A DNA stretch of 36,775 nt from Nitrospira sp. (GCA_030444405.1 JARFPM010000031.1:1-36775); one strand, 5' to 3'; shown: positions 24,343-35,233, numbered from the stretch's first letter. Numbers and translations: made by a program. The notes: a model not told the origin generated them from the letters alone.

Positions 24343-24415
24343 CAGTTGTGAGTTTTGAGTGATGAGTTGGGCCTCTCCGAAAAACTAAGAACTAAGCACT
24401 CAGCGCTCATAACTG
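24343..24415. repeat. heptad-phased inverted repeat at a convergent junction (element 3)
   Basis: The outer ends CAGTT (24343) and AACTG (24411-24415) pair. The left arm has 7-nt units TGAGTTT, TGAGTGA, TGAGTTG. The right arm has AACTAAG, AACTAAG, CACTCAG, CGCTCAT, AACTG. The two arms are imperfect reverse complements around a central spacer of about 15 nt. The element fills the gap between the convergent genes ending at 24325 and 24421. Confidence 0.7.
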
Positions 24416-24420
24416 TGGCA

Positions 24421-24843
24421 TCACATGCCGCCACCCGCACGATCCAACTCCGGCTTATTGCCTGGAAGGACTTTGTGTAGGGCGGCGCGGTACTCCTTGA
24501 GTCGCATTTCGTCCATTCGCCCGATCGCAATTTCTTTATCCCGCTGCATTCGTTCCAAGTGATCCAACGTCGAGAGAAGGGGTTGAATGGCTCCGAGGAG
24601 GTTCCCGACTTCAAACGCCTCCAGCGATGACACCAACGATTCATTCAGGGCCTTGTAGGGAGTCCCGGCACTCTGGCGTCGAAGGCGCGAGACGAGGTTC
24701 TCATAACTATCGACGGCCTCGAATGTAGGTTTCACGCCCGATGGCACTGTACTCAAGCGGACAATCGGCGGAAGTTTGGCGGCATAGGACTTGATGTGAG
24801 ACGTTAACCCTCCCACAGCATCAAGTACTTCGGCCGTCAGCAT
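24421..24843 (-). CDS. helical protein of unknown function, coupled to rluD
   Basis: 140 aa, almost entirely helical, with a possible coiled-coil stretch in the second half (LLSTLDHLERMQRDKEIAIG, then MRLKEYRAALHKVLPG). No motif, membrane segment or signal. The ATG at 24843 lies inside the last codons of the RluD-type gene (7-bp overlap), so it is expressed with it. I do not recognise a family. Confidence 0.6.
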   Translation of the reverse strand: MLTAEVLDAVGGLTSHIKSYAAKLPPIVRLSTVPSGVKPTFEAVDSYENLVSRLRRQSAGTPYKALNESLVSSLEAFEVGNLLGAIQPLLSTLDHLERMQRDKEIAIGRMDEMRLKEYRAALHKVLPGNKPELDRAGGGM

Positions 24844-25841
24844 GCATCCTCGGTAAGGTGCAAGTCGGCAACTGGTTCACGCGGCTTTTTCTCCTCAGGG
24901 AAGATGAGCTGTTCAAGCGCATGCATCACCCGCTTCATATCGCCGGGTACCGACCTTGTGAAGTCCTCCACCTTGCCCGTCGCCGGATGAGTAAAACCGA
25001 GGGTTCTGGCATGGAGCATCACCCGAGGCATCTCCACCCCACCGATTACACACACCTTTCGTCCGCCGTACGTGTGATCGCCCAGAATGGGATGTCCCAA
25101 GGAGGCAAGGTGAACTCGAAGCTGGTGAGTTCGGCCCGTTCGCGGGTAGAGCAGCACATGGGCAGCTACTTTCCCAAACCGTCGGTCCACCACATACTCT
25201 GTAATAGATTCCTTGGGACTGGTCGTTCTTGAGGAAAATGTCTTCCGGTCTTTGATGTCCCGACCAATTGCCAGTTCGATCACTCCTCGCCCTTTCTTGG
25301 GGACGCCCCAGATCAATGCCTCATAGACCCTGGTGATCGTATGGAGCTTGAACTGCGCTGCAAGGGCACGATGCGCCACATCGGTTTTGGCAGTCACCAT
25401 GATGCCGGAGGTTTCTTTGTCAAGTCGATGAACAAGGCCTGGCCGTTCTTTCCCCCCGATGGTCGAAATTGATCCTCCCGACGTTTGGAAATGATGCAGC
25501 AGTGCGTTGACAAGCGTACCGGTCCAGTTTCCTGGGGCAGGATGGACAACAATACCAGGAGGCTTGTTCAACACCAGAAGAGACTCATCTTCAAAAAGGA
25601 TCTCCAGCGGGATCGCTTCTCCCTTGATCGAGAGGGGCTCCGGTTTGGGGACATCCATTGTAATCCGGTCGCCTGGTTTGATCTTCTGACTGGCTTTGAC
25701 GACCTGATCGTTGATGCGAATGCGCCCCAGCTCGATCAGCCTCTGTAACGCCGACCGCGAGATGTCTCGTTCTCGATTGGCGAGAAAGAGGTCCAGCCGT
25801 TTCGGCTGTTCCCCGGATGTGACGAGAAATTCTGTAATCAT
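24837..25841 (-). CDS. rluD: 23S rRNA pseudouridine synthase, RluD/RluC type
   Basis: 334 aa. The N-terminal S4 RNA-binding domain (about residues 13-63, QPKRLDLFLANRERDISRSA) is followed by the RluA-family catalytic domain, with the catalytic aspartate D141 in HRLDKETSGIMV. Other family segments are LLVLNKPPGIVVHPAPGN, PRTGRTHQLRVHLASLGHPI and HARTLGFTHP. S4 plus this core is the RluD form, which modifies helix 69 of 23S rRNA at positions 1911/1915/1917; RluC-type specificity is possible. The downstream unknown gene overlaps it. Confidence 0.9.
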   Translation of the reverse strand: MITEFLVTSGEQPKRLDLFLANRERDISRSALQRLIELGRIRINDQVVKASQKIKPGDRITMDVPKPEPLSIKGEAIPLEILFEDESLLVLNKPPGIVVHPAPGNWTGTLVNALLHHFQTSGGSISTIGGKERPGLVHRLDKETSGIMVTAKTDVAHRALAAQFKLHTITRVYEALIWGVPKKGRGVIELAIGRDIKDRKTFSSRTTSPKESITEYVVDRRFGKVAAHVLLYPRTGRTHQLRVHLASLGHPILGDHTYGGRKVCVIGGVEMPRVMLHARTLGFTHPATGKVEDFTRSVPGDMKRVMHALEQLIFPEEKKPREPVADLHLTEDAC

Positions 25842-25915
25842 GAGCCAATTACGCTACTAAAGAGCTCTGGTCAAATGCAATCGGCGATTACCCGCGGTTT
25901 GCTTCTTACGTAACG

Positions 25916-25939
25916 GAGGACCATATTGAGGACCATATT
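25916..25939. repeat. 12-bp tandem duplication
   Basis: GAGGACCATATT occurs twice without a gap (25916-25927, 25928-25939) in the divergent region between the RluD-type gene and the ATP-grasp gene. It could be two direct protein-binding sites or a simple slippage product. Confidence 0.6.
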
Positions 25940-26032
25940 GTCGGAGTAGACTGGCCCAGCCCTCAAAATGATTTCAAGTTCGACGATGTTGTAGGGAGCT
26001 GATCATCGAGATTCCGCTGGGGGCGGTAACCG

Positions 26033-26062
26033 GAGAAGCTCTTCGGCTTCTCTCCCAGGGAG
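26033..26062 (+). promoter_or_regulatory. leader hairpins before the ATP-grasp gene
   Basis: GAGAAGC (26033-26039), a TCTTCG loop and GCTTCTC (26046-26052) form a stable 7-bp hairpin. It is directly followed by the small dyad CTCCC/GGGAG (26052-26062). These lie 54-83 nt before the ATG at 26116 and may shape the leader of the Anbu-cluster message. No T-run follows, so termination is unlikely. Confidence 0.4.
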
Positions 26063-26115
26063 CTGTTGAAGCCAGCGTGGTGTTTTGTTAGGGTGACTGC
26101 CCCGGAGCAACTCAG

Positions 26116-27546
26116 ATGAGCAATCGATTTTCGCATTACGACCCAGAGGGATTCTACGACGAACTCTACGAGGACAAAGGCCAACCACGACCCGGAAGCA
26201 CGCTTTTGCTGCGAAAGTTTGCGTCACTGCCGGAAGGAGAACTGAAGAAACGCCAGGAAGCGGCGGAACGCGTCATTCTCAACATGGGGATGACGTTCGG
26301 CATTTCTGGAAGTGACGACGGCCATGAACAGATCTTTCCCTTCGACATCGTGCCACGGATCGTCTTGGCATCGGATTGGGAACGCATCGAATCCGGGCTT
26401 CGCCAGCGCATGCGCGCGTTGAACTTGTTTATCGACGATGTGTATCACGACCAAAAGATCCTCAAGAATGGGGTGATTCCCAGCGAACTGATTTATTCCG
26501 GGAAGGGCTTCTTGCAGCCCTGCATCGGCCTCAACCCACCGCGGGGCATCTGGTGCCACATCGCAGGGATCGATCTGGTCCGAATCGGTGATGGCCAGTA
26601 CTATGTCCTCGAAGACAATACCCGTTGCCCGTCCGGAGTGGCCTATGTGTTGGAGGCCAGACAGGTCATGAAACGGACATTTCCCGAGCTGTTCGAGGCC
26701 TATCGCGTGCGGCCGGTGGATGGGTATCCAAGCCAACTCTTGGAAACCCTTCGGTCCCTTTCGGACCTTCCTGATCCAACCGTCGTAATCCTCACGCCGG
26801 GTATCTTCAATTCCGCCTATTACGAACATTCCCTGCTCGCCCAAAAAATGGGTGTGGAATTGGTCGAGGCCAACGATCTGGCGGTCGTGGATGGGTCAGT
26901 CCATATGCGAACCACCAAGGGATCTCAACGCGTGGATGTGATCTACAGGCGGATCAATGACGACTATTTGGACCCACTGGCGTTTCGTCACGATTCAGTA
27001 CTGGGAGTGCCCGGTCTTATGGAATCTTACAAGAGAGGCAGGGTGGCGCTCGCCAACGCGCCCGGCACCGGCGTATCGGACGACAAAGCCATTTATGCTT
27101 ACATCCCGAAGATCATCAATTACTACTTGGCAGAGGAACCGATCCTCCCCAACGTGCCGACCTATGTCTGTTCCGATAGACGGGATCGGACCTATGTCTT
27201 GGAGCATTTGGATCAACTGGTCGTGAAGGCCACCAACGAAGCCGGTGGGTACGGAATGATGATCGGTCCCCATGCCTCAAAGCAGGAACGTGAGGACTAT
27301 GCCCGTCGCATCGAGGCAGACCCACGCAACTATATCGCCCAACCAACCTTGGCACTCTCGCGGGTGCCCACCTTGGTGGAGGATCATCTGGAAGGGCGTC
27401 ATGTCGATCTACGTCCATACGTGTTGTATGGACGGGACGTATACGTCTTACCCGGAGGCATGACGCGCGTGGCGTTGCGGAAGGGGTCTCTCGTGGTGAA
27501 TTCCTCTCAAGGTGGAGGCAACAAAGACACATGGGTCCTTTCATGA
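26116..27546 (+). CDS. circularly permuted ATP-grasp protein
   Basis: 476 aa from ATG 26116 (GGAG 8 nt upstream). This is the CP_ATPgrasp_1 family (older DUF404/DUF407). Visible blocks are [12 protein letters not shown] at the N-terminus, [55 protein letters not shown] (ATP-binding lysine and glycine-rich loop) and [23 protein letters not shown]-grasp enzymes join a carboxylate to an amine or similar group using ATP. This subfamily is predicted to make or tag peptides together with the alpha-E and Anbu genes that follow; its substrate is unknown. Confidence 0.9.
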   Translation: MSNRFSHYDPEGFYDELYEDKGQPRPGSTLLLRKFASLPEGELKKRQEAAERVILNMGMTFGISGSDDGHEQIFPFDIVPRIVLASDWERIESGLRQRMRALNLFIDDVYHDQKILKNGVIPSELIYSGKGFLQPCIGLNPPRGIWCHIAGIDLVRIGDGQYYVLEDNTRCPSGVAYVLEARQVMKRTFPELFEAYRVRPVDGYPSQLLETLRSLSDLPDPTVVILTPGIFNSAYYEHSLLAQKMGVELVEANDLAVVDGSVHMRTTKGSQRVDVIYRRINDDYLDPLAFRHDSVLGVPGLMESYKRGRVALANAPGTGVSDDKAIYAYIPKIINYYLAEEPILPNVPTYVCSDRRDRTYVLEHLDQLVVKATNEAGGYGMMIGPHASKQEREDYARRIEADPRNYIAQPTLALSRVPTLVEDHLEGRHVDLRPYVLYGRDVYVLPGGMTRVALRKGSLVVNSSQGGGNKDTWVLS

Positions 27547-27619
27547 GTGCCTCCTTCGCGAGCCAGTGGAATACCAGGAATTGTCCAATAATTGGTGAAC
27601 AGGCAGGACTGGGCCAACG

Positions 27620-28597
27620 ATGCTGAGCCGAGTCGCCAGTTCCATCTATTGGTTGAACCGCTACGTCGAACGTGCGGAAAATTATGCTCGGTTCATCGAG
27701 GTGAATTTGAACCTCACGCTCGACCTTCCCAGAGGCACCACGGAGCAGTGGGAACCATTGGTGGCCACCACGGGCGATCATGAGAGCTTTACAGACCGCT
27801 ATGGAAAGGCGACGAAGGAGGCCGTCATCCAATTTCTCTCAGTCGATGCCGCAAACCCCAACTCGATTCTGTCCTGCCTGACGTCAGCTCGGGAAAACGC
27901 TCGATCAGTCCGAGAAGTCATCTCCACTGACATGTGGGAGCAAGTCAACCGCTTTTATCTCATGGTGAGAGCCGCTGCTTCGAAAGGCCTGTCTAGCCAC
28001 AATCTTCATACGTTTTTGGCGGACGTCAAAGCAAACAGCCATCTCTTTCTGGGCATTACCGATGCCACCATGTCGCACGGAGAAGGCTGGCATTTTGCCA
28101 GGCTTGGCCGTCTGCTGGAACGAGCGGACAAGACCTCCCGCATTCTCGACGTAAAATACTTCATGTTGCTCCCGACCGTCGCCGAAGTCGGCACGCCGTT
28201 CGATATCATCCAGTGGTCCGCATTGTTGAAATCCGCCAGCGCCCTCGAGAATTACAAACGTTTCGGCCGCATCTCCCCCGACGATGTTACGGCGTTCCTG
28301 ATTCTCGACTCCACATTTCCGCGAGCCATCCGGTACTGTCTCATCAAGAGCGAAGATTCGCTCCACGCCATCTCCGGGTCTGAGCACGGATCCTATGAGA
28401 ACCAAGCAGAGAAACGGCTGGGACGGTTGCGCGCGGAGTTGGACTTCGGCGATCTTGAGGATTGCGTATCCGGGGGCTTGCATGAATTCTTGGATCAGTT
28501 TCAAGCGCAGCTCAACCGTGTGGGGGACGCCATTTGCGAAACCTTCTTTGCCCCTCGTCCCGTCCACAGCACAATCACCGGAGCGGAGGCACAATGA
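27620..28597 (+). CDS. alpha-E domain protein
   Basis: 325 aa. The opening MLSRVASSIYWLNRYVERAE is the signature of the alpha-E (DUF403) family, an all-helical protein with conserved glutamates. Other family segments are ARENARSVREVISTDMWEQVN and FARLGRLLERADKTSRILD. Alpha-E proteins nearly always sit beside circularly permuted ATP-grasp genes and are thought to act with them. The stop overlaps the Anbu start by 4 bp (ATGA). A 73-bp gap separates it from the ATP-grasp gene. Confidence 0.9.
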   Translation: MLSRVASSIYWLNRYVERAENYARFIEVNLNLTLDLPRGTTEQWEPLVATTGDHESFTDRYGKATKEAVIQFLSVDAANPNSILSCLTSARENARSVREVISTDMWEQVNRFYLMVRAAASKGLSSHNLHTFLADVKANSHLFLGITDATMSHGEGWHFARLGRLLERADKTSRILDVKYFMLLPTVAEVGTPFDIIQWSALLKSASALENYKRFGRISPDDVTAFLILDSTFPRAIRYCLIKSEDSLHAISGSEHGSYENQAEKRLGRLRAELDFGDLEDCVSGGLHEFLDQFQAQLNRVGDAICETFFAPRPVHSTITGAEAQ

Positions 28598-29364
28598 CCT
28601 TTTGCTTAGGCATGAAAGTAGAAGATGGGCTAGTCGGCATCGCCGACACGCGGGTGACGACCGGCGTGGAATGCATTACGGCACGAAAGGTTTCCATCCA
28701 TCAGCATGGACGGCACTCGATGTTTCTCATGACCTCGGGGCTGCGTTCCGTGCGCGACAAGGCCGTCACCTATTTCGACGAAGCTATCGGGGAGAGCGAT
28801 CAGACATTCGATAAGCTGTTTAAAGCCGTCAACGTTTTCGCTGCGCAAATCCGGAGGGTTGCACAAGAGGACAAAGACGCGCTCGACAAAGCGGGATTAA
28901 TCTTCGACCTCCACGCTCTGGTTGGAGGGCAGTTGGAAAACGACCGGGAGCACAAGCTCTATCTCATCTACCCCCAGGGCAACTGGGTGGAAGTAAGTGA
29001 GGGCACGCCCTATTGCATCATCGGCGAAACGGGCTATGGCAAACCGCTCCTCGATCGCGTGCTGCGGTACCACTCCAACATGGACCTTGCTCTGAAGGTG
29101 GGATTTCTAGCCTTCGATGCCACTCGCACCAGCTCGACCAGCGTTGAATACCCTCTCGATGTCGTGCTCTATCGGCACGATACATTTGACATCGTCGAAC
29201 ATCGCTTTCAGAAGGATGACCTCAGCGAGATCTCGTCTTGGTGGCAGTCCCGCATTTTTGAATCAGTGGAAAAGCTACCATCGAAATGGGTTGATCGTCT
29301 GCTTGAATCGCTCCCTCGTGAGACCAGATCCTCCTCTAAAAACTACTCCGACACATCTTCGTGA
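28594..29364 (+). CDS. Anbu-type proteasome-like peptidase
   Basis: 256 aa from ATG 28594. This is the bacterial 20S/HslV-related peptidase Anbu (ancestral beta-subunit). Removal of Met1 exposes threonine as the likely N-terminal nucleophile (MTFCLGMKVEDG). Counting from that Thr, the catalytic-type aspartate falls at position 17 (GIADTRVTTG), with a lysine at about 31 (ARKVSIH). The core continues FLMTSGLRSVRDKAV and LVGGQLENDREHKLYLIYPQGNW. Translationally coupled to the alpha-E gene; a linked function in peptide tagging or turnover has been proposed for such clusters. The usual transglutaminase-like neighbour is not present. Confidence 0.9.
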   Translation: MTFCLGMKVEDGLVGIADTRVTTGVECITARKVSIHQHGRHSMFLMTSGLRSVRDKAVTYFDEAIGESDQTFDKLFKAVNVFAAQIRRVAQEDKDALDKAGLIFDLHALVGGQLENDREHKLYLIYPQGNWVEVSEGTPYCIIGETGYGKPLLDRVLRYHSNMDLALKVGFLAFDATRTSSTSVEYPLDVVLYRHDTFDIVEHRFQKDDLSEISSWWQSRIFESVEKLPSKWVDRLLESLPRETRSSSKNYSDTSS

Positions 29365-29389
29365 ACTGAGCTATAGCAGGCCCACTAGA

Positions 29390-29755
29390 ATGCCTCTCTC
29401 TGGACCAAGGACCGCGCCTGGGACAACCTGGATGGAATCCGGACGGCATGTCGGTAAAAAAGGCTTAGGGATGCAGTACCGGCTGATTAGCTTGTGGCCG
29501 ATCAACAAACGCAATGTCGGGACGAACGCTCTAGAAAGTATCGGGCTTGGCACCATCCTGACTCAACCCGACCGCCCCTACACCCGAGTCACGAAGGTCG
29601 GCAATACTCGCTATTTCGAAGCGGTGTATGCCGGTCTGGCCGTTACCCAGGCATGTCTCGGCTGCCACAATGCTCATCCCGACAGCCCGAAGCGTGACTT
29701 CAAGCTCAACGATGTCATGGGTGCGATCGTGATCAGTATTCAGTTGGGACAGTAA
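29390..29755 (+). pseudogene. 5'-truncated DUF3365 (c-type haem, Tll0287-like) protein
   Basis: About 121 codons from ATG 29390. From about residue 15 on it matches the C-terminal half of DUF3365 proteins: GLGMQYRLISLWPINKRN, RYFEAVYAGLAVTQACLGCH and HPDSPKRDFKLNDVMGAIVI. The haem-binding CxxCH is intact (CLGCH). The expected N-terminal half, with its export signal, is missing: the open frame upstream runs into the Anbu gene in another reading frame, and no signal peptide can be found. A c-type cytochrome domain without export cannot receive haem, so this is most likely a remnant. A short functional protein is possible but unlikely. Confidence 0.6.
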
Positions 29756-29830
29756 TCGAACAGCAGCACGGGACCTGAACGTGCATCGGTGCTTCAGAAA
29801 GCCGGCGATTGAGCCATAAGCAAAATCGTG

Positions 29831-29859
29831 ACCGGCAGAGTGGCTTCGGCTCTGCCGGT
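29831..29859 (-). terminator. strong hairpin downstream of atpC
   Basis: ACCGGCAGAG (29831-29840) and CTCTGCCGGT (29850-29859) form a perfect 10-bp GC-rich stem with a 9-nt loop. Read on the minus strand it is followed, after about 5 nt, by TTTT, so it fits as the end of the atp operon. It also lies after the plus-strand DUF3365 remnant and may work both ways. Confidence 0.65.
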
Positions 29860-29942
29860 TGGGGATGTGAAACCCGATAAACTGTGCACTGTGGGATTGG
29901 TTAATCGGCGTAATGAAAGGATGCAGGGGAACAATCGACGGG

Positions 29943-30365
29943 CTATGCGTGACCAGTCTTTCTCGCGCGTTCGGCGATTTTCTTGCGAAGACGCGCCTTT
30001 TCGAGGCTGATCTGGGCTTCTTTGACTTCAGACGGCAAGCCGCCTGCTTGCAGCCGTCGCTCTGCCTCAGCGACTTTGTCAGTAGCCCGATCCACATCAA
30101 TGTCTTCCGCTTTCTCGGCTATTTCCGCCATGATGGTGACTTTGGCCGGGGTGACTTCAGCATAGCCCCAGAGAATGGCCATATGGTTGGTCTGATCACC
30201 GATCCGATAACGGAGTTCGCCGATGCGAAGAGTCGACAGAAAATGGCAGTGCCCCGGGAGTACGCCGAACTCTCCTTCCGAACCAGGGGCAATGACTTCA
30301 TCCACCTGCTGGCTCAACAGCTGCTTCTCGGGCGTCACCACCTCCAATAGAATCGTTCTCGCCAT
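29943..30365 (-). CDS. atpC: F1F0 ATP synthase epsilon subunit
   Basis: 140 aa, normal length. The epsilon subunit is part of the central stalk and inhibits ATP hydrolysis. The N-terminal beta-sandwich is clear (ILLEVVTPEKQLLSQQVDEV, GSEGEFGVLPGHCHFLSTL), followed by the two-helix C-terminal domain (KVAEAERRLQAGGLPSEVKE). Start ATG 30365 with AAAGGAAAAG upstream. Last gene of the operon, separated from atpD by 129 bp that hold two hairpins. Confidence 0.95.
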   Translation of the reverse strand: MARTILLEVVTPEKQLLSQQVDEVIAPGSEGEFGVLPGHCHFLSTLRIGELRYRIGDQTNHMAILWGYAEVTPAKVTIMAEIAEKAEDIDVDRATDKVAEAERRLQAGGLPSEVKEAQISLEKARLRKKIAERARKTGHA

Positions 30366-30383
30366 TCTTTCTTTTCCTTTACC

Positions 30384-30404
30384 TTTCCCCCTACAGGGGG
30401 GGAA
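30384..30404 (-). other. intercistronic hairpin before atpC
   Basis: A CCCCC/GGGGG stem with a TACA loop sits just ahead of the atpC Shine-Dalgarno. It could tune atpC translation or protect the message, as intercistronic structures do in other atp operons. Confidence 0.45.
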
Positions 30405-30461
30405 GCGAGGCGTCCTCCACTGCGCGCATGCAACGAGGGTCTTCCGAGACCGCGTGTTGCG

Positions 30462-30480
30462 CGAGCAAGGAGGATGCTCG
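30462..30480 (-). other. intercistronic hairpin after atpD
   Basis: CGAGCA (30462-30467), a 7-nt loop and TGCTCG (30475-30480) lie 14 nt after the atpD stop. No T-run follows, so it is more likely a processing or stabilising element than a terminator. Confidence 0.4.
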
Positions 30481-30494
30481 GTTCATCCGCCTCC

Positions 30495-32852
<2,358 letters not shown>

Positions 32853-32995
32853 ACGATCCGCTCAAAATGGTTCCCACCTTTGTTCTCAGTCGCCCTCCTC
32901 CTTGCGACGTACTGTTGTGTACGCGTCAGTCGTGGGGCTCCCTGCGACCGCGTTGGACAACCGATTTTGATCGGCCGCAGAGCAGCTGTTCCTAT

Positions 32996-34513
32996 CTATT
33001 TTGCACCGTATCCCATCTTCTGCTTGAAGGTCGTGATGATCTCTTTCAAGCGAGCGCCGACCTTGTCGTCGATCTTGCCGATGGTGGTGACTTCTTTTTT
33101 CAGCTCCGCATGGTGCTGTTGAATATAGTGGAGCAGGTCGCTCTCGAACTGCTGCACCTTGTCGACCGGTACATCGTCGAGGAACCCGTTGACGCCCGCA
33201 TAGATCGAGAGGACCTGATCGGCCACCGGCCTCGGCTTGTACTGGCCTTGCTTGAGCAATTCCACCATGCGCATACCGCGCGCCAACTGCATCTGGGTTG
33301 CCTTATCCAGCTCGCTCCCGAATTGGGCGAATGCCGCCATTTCGCGATACTGTGCGAGGTCCAACCGGAGCGTCCCGGCCACCTGCTTCATGGTCTTGAT
33401 CTGCGCGGATCCACCGACGCGCGACACCGAGAGACCGACATTGATCGCCGGGCGAATGCCGGAATAAAACAGGTCGCTGCCAAGATAGATCTGACCGTCC
33501 GTGATCGAAATGACGTTCGTGGGAATGTAGGCTGAGACGTCGCCAGCCTGGGTTTCGATAATCGGCAGCGCCGTGAGACTGCCACCGCCGAGCTTGTCAC
33601 TCAATTTCGCCGCGCGCTCCAACAACCGGGAATGCAGATAGAACACATCGCCTGGATAGGCTTCGCGGCCTGGTGGTCTGCGGAGCAACAAGGATAACTC
33701 GCGATAGGCGACCGCGTGCTTGGATAGATCGTCATAGACAATCAACGCATGCTTACCATTATCCCGGAAATACTCGCCGATCGCGGCTCCCGAAAATGGC
33801 GCCAGAAACTGCATCGGCGCAGGGTCACTGGCACTAGCCGATACCACCATGCTGTATTCCATGGCATGGTTTTCTTCGAGCGTCTTCACGACTCGAGCGA
33901 CAGTCGAGCGTTTTTGGCCGATGGCGACGTAGATACAAAATACGCCGAGGCCTTTTTGATTGATGATCGTATCGACCGCAATTGCGGTCTTGCCTGTCTG
34001 ACGATCGCCGATGATCAATTCACGCTGTCCACGGCCGATGGGGATCATGGCATCAATGGCCTTAATGCCGGTCTGCAACGGTTCCCGAACCGATTGGCGG
34101 GTATTTACGCCAGGGGCGACCATTTCTATGCGCGAAGAAAGCGAGGACTTGATGGCTCCCTTGCCGTCGATCGGCTGGCCGATCGCGTTCACCACACGGC
34201 CGATCAACGCTTCACCCACCGGAATTTCCGCGATGCGGCCGGTACGCTTCACCGGATCGCCTTCTTTGACCCCGACAGAGTCGCCCATCAACACGGCGCC
34301 GACATTGTCTTCTTCAAGGTTCAGCGCGATGCCGTAAAGACCGCCGGGGAATTCGAGCATCTCGCCGGCCATGGCTCCGTCGAGGCCATAGACCTTGGCG
34401 ATGCCGTCGCCGACCTGAATGACGGACCCCATTTCCTTGACATCAACCTGTTTGTCGAAGCCTTTGATCTTCTCCTTGATGATCGCACTGATTTCTTCTG
34501 CCCTGATCTGCAT
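32996..34513 (-). CDS. atpA: F1F0 ATP synthase alpha subunit
   Basis: 505 aa, standard. The alpha subunit alternates with beta in the F1 ring and carries non-catalytic nucleotide sites. Present are [18 protein letters not shown], the P-loop [78 protein letters not shown], and the signature [19 protein letters not shown]. Start ATG with AAGGAG upstream; 9 bp after atpH. The region between it and atpG (32853-32995) holds no gene. Confidence 0.97.
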   Translation of the reverse strand: MQIRAEEISAIIKEKIKGFDKQVDVKEMGSVIQVGDGIAKVYGLDGAMAGEMLEFPGGLYGIALNLEEDNVGAVLMGDSVGVKEGDPVKRTGRIAEIPVGEALIGRVVNAIGQPIDGKGAIKSSLSSRIEMVAPGVNTRQSVREPLQTGIKAIDAMIPIGRGQRELIIGDRQTGKTAIAVDTIINQKGLGVFCIYVAIGQKRSTVARVVKTLEENHAMEYSMVVSASASDPAPMQFLAPFSGAAIGEYFRDNGKHALIVYDDLSKHAVAYRELSLLLRRPPGREAYPGDVFYLHSRLLERAAKLSDKLGGGSLTALPIIETQAGDVSAYIPTNVISITDGQIYLGSDLFYSGIRPAINVGLSVSRVGGSAQIKTMKQVAGTLRLDLAQYREMAAFAQFGSELDKATQMQLARGMRMVELLKQGQYKPRPVADQVLSIYAGVNGFLDDVPVDKVQQFESDLLHYIQQHHAELKKEVTTIGKIDDKVGARLKEIITTFKQKMGYGAK

Positions 34514-34522
34514 GGCTACTCC

Positions 34523-35062
34523 TTATTCTCGCGTCAACAGGACTTGCAAATCGCGCAAGCGACCTCGGACGGTGCTGTCGACCACCCTGCTGCCGATGTG
34601 AATTTGCAAGCCGGCGAGGTGACTGGCATCGATCTGAAACGTCACATCTACTTCGCGCTTCAGCGTTTCGCGTAGGCGCGTCCTGATTCGATCTTGTTCC
34701 GCCGGCGGAAGAACCGTCGCGGAGGAAACCGTCACCGGCTGCGTCCGTTTTGATTGATCGACCAATTTGCCGAATGCGTCGGCGATTTCCGGCAGAAAGT
34801 TCACCCGGTTCTTCTTCACCAACTGCCCCAAAAACGCTTTAGCGGCCGGAGGGCACCCTAGCCTGTCGCCGAGTGCGGTGAGGACGGTGATTTTATCTTC
34901 CACCCCGAATGCAGGTGAGGCCACCACGTGGCGAAGCTGAGCGGACTCCTTCAAGGCCTGACCGAGGCCAGTGAGTGTCCCCCGTGTGTCTTCGATGGTT
35001 GAGTGATCGAGGAGCTCGAAGAGGGCTTGAGCGTAACGTCGCGCAACTGTTGTCTTAGTCAC
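34523..35062 (-). CDS. atpH: F1F0 ATP synthase delta subunit
   Basis: 179 aa from GTG 35062, typical. Delta links the F1 head to the peripheral stalk. The N-terminal helical bundle (TTVARRYAQALFELLDHS) and the C-terminal beta/alpha part (EVDVTFQIDASHLAGLQIHI, VDSTVRGRLRDLQVLLTRE) match the family. It is the first gene of the operon: the F0 genes for a, c and b, which often precede delta, are not here, because a plus-strand gene follows at 35302. Confidence 0.93.
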   Translation of the reverse strand: MTKTTVARRYAQALFELLDHSTIEDTRGTLTGLGQALKESAQLRHVVASPAFGVEDKITVLTALGDRLGCPPAAKAFLGQLVKKNRVNFLPEIADAFGKLVDQSKRTQPVTVSSATVLPPAEQDRIRTRLRETLKREVDVTFQIDASHLAGLQIHIGSRVVDSTVRGRLRDLQVLLTRE

Positions 35063-35103
35063 CGTTCCAGATCCACATGCAATATTTAGAGAAACGTAAA
35101 CGG

Positions 35104-35120
35104 TTCGTGCGAGGCACGAA
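35104..35120 (-). promoter_or_regulatory. perfect hairpin in the atp operon leader
   Basis: TTCGTGC (35104-35110), a 3-nt spacer GAG, and GCACGAA (35114-35120). It lies within the predicted 5' leader, 42 nt before the atpH GTG. It may act as an RNA hairpin or as a DNA operator just after the promoter. Confidence 0.5.
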
Positions 35121-35132
35121 GGAGAGCTGCAA

Positions 35133-35162
35133 AAACTAGCATTGGGACCTATGAGCTGTCAA
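35133..35162 (-). promoter_or_regulatory. probable sigma-70 promoter of the atp F1 operon
   Basis: On the minus strand there is a perfect TTGACA (35162-35157), then 18 nt, then TAGTTT (35138-35133) preceded by TGC, an extended -10 form. Transcription would start near 35126, leaving a leader of about 64 nt. Confidence 0.5.
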
Positions 35163-35215
35163 TACGAGAGGATCGCGATCGAACAAGCTGCTCGTCAACG
35201 CTGCCGGGGGTGAAG

Positions 35216-35233
35216 TTCCAGTGTATACTGGAA
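35216..35233 (+). promoter_or_regulatory. TTCCAGT/ACTGGAA dyad upstream of the HEAT-repeat gene
   Basis: Perfect 7-bp inverted arms separated by GTAT. The dyad overlaps a possible -10 hexamer TATACT (35224-35229), so a bound repressor would block it. The matching -35 is poor. It lies about 70 bp before the ATG at 35302. Confidence 0.45.

Noticed and set aside
24858-25232. Plus-strand open frame opposite the RluD-type gene
   Set aside because: Antisense shadow of a gene with an intact catalytic motif.
29117-29389. Upstream extension of the DUF3365 remnant
   Set aside because: This part of the frame lies within the Anbu gene in another frame and has no similarity to the DUF3365 N-terminus or a signal peptide.
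33749-34675. 308-codon plus-strand open frame
   Set aside because: It lies wholly antisense to atpA and atpH, which have complete family motifs. Long antisense frames are common in GC-rich coding DNA.
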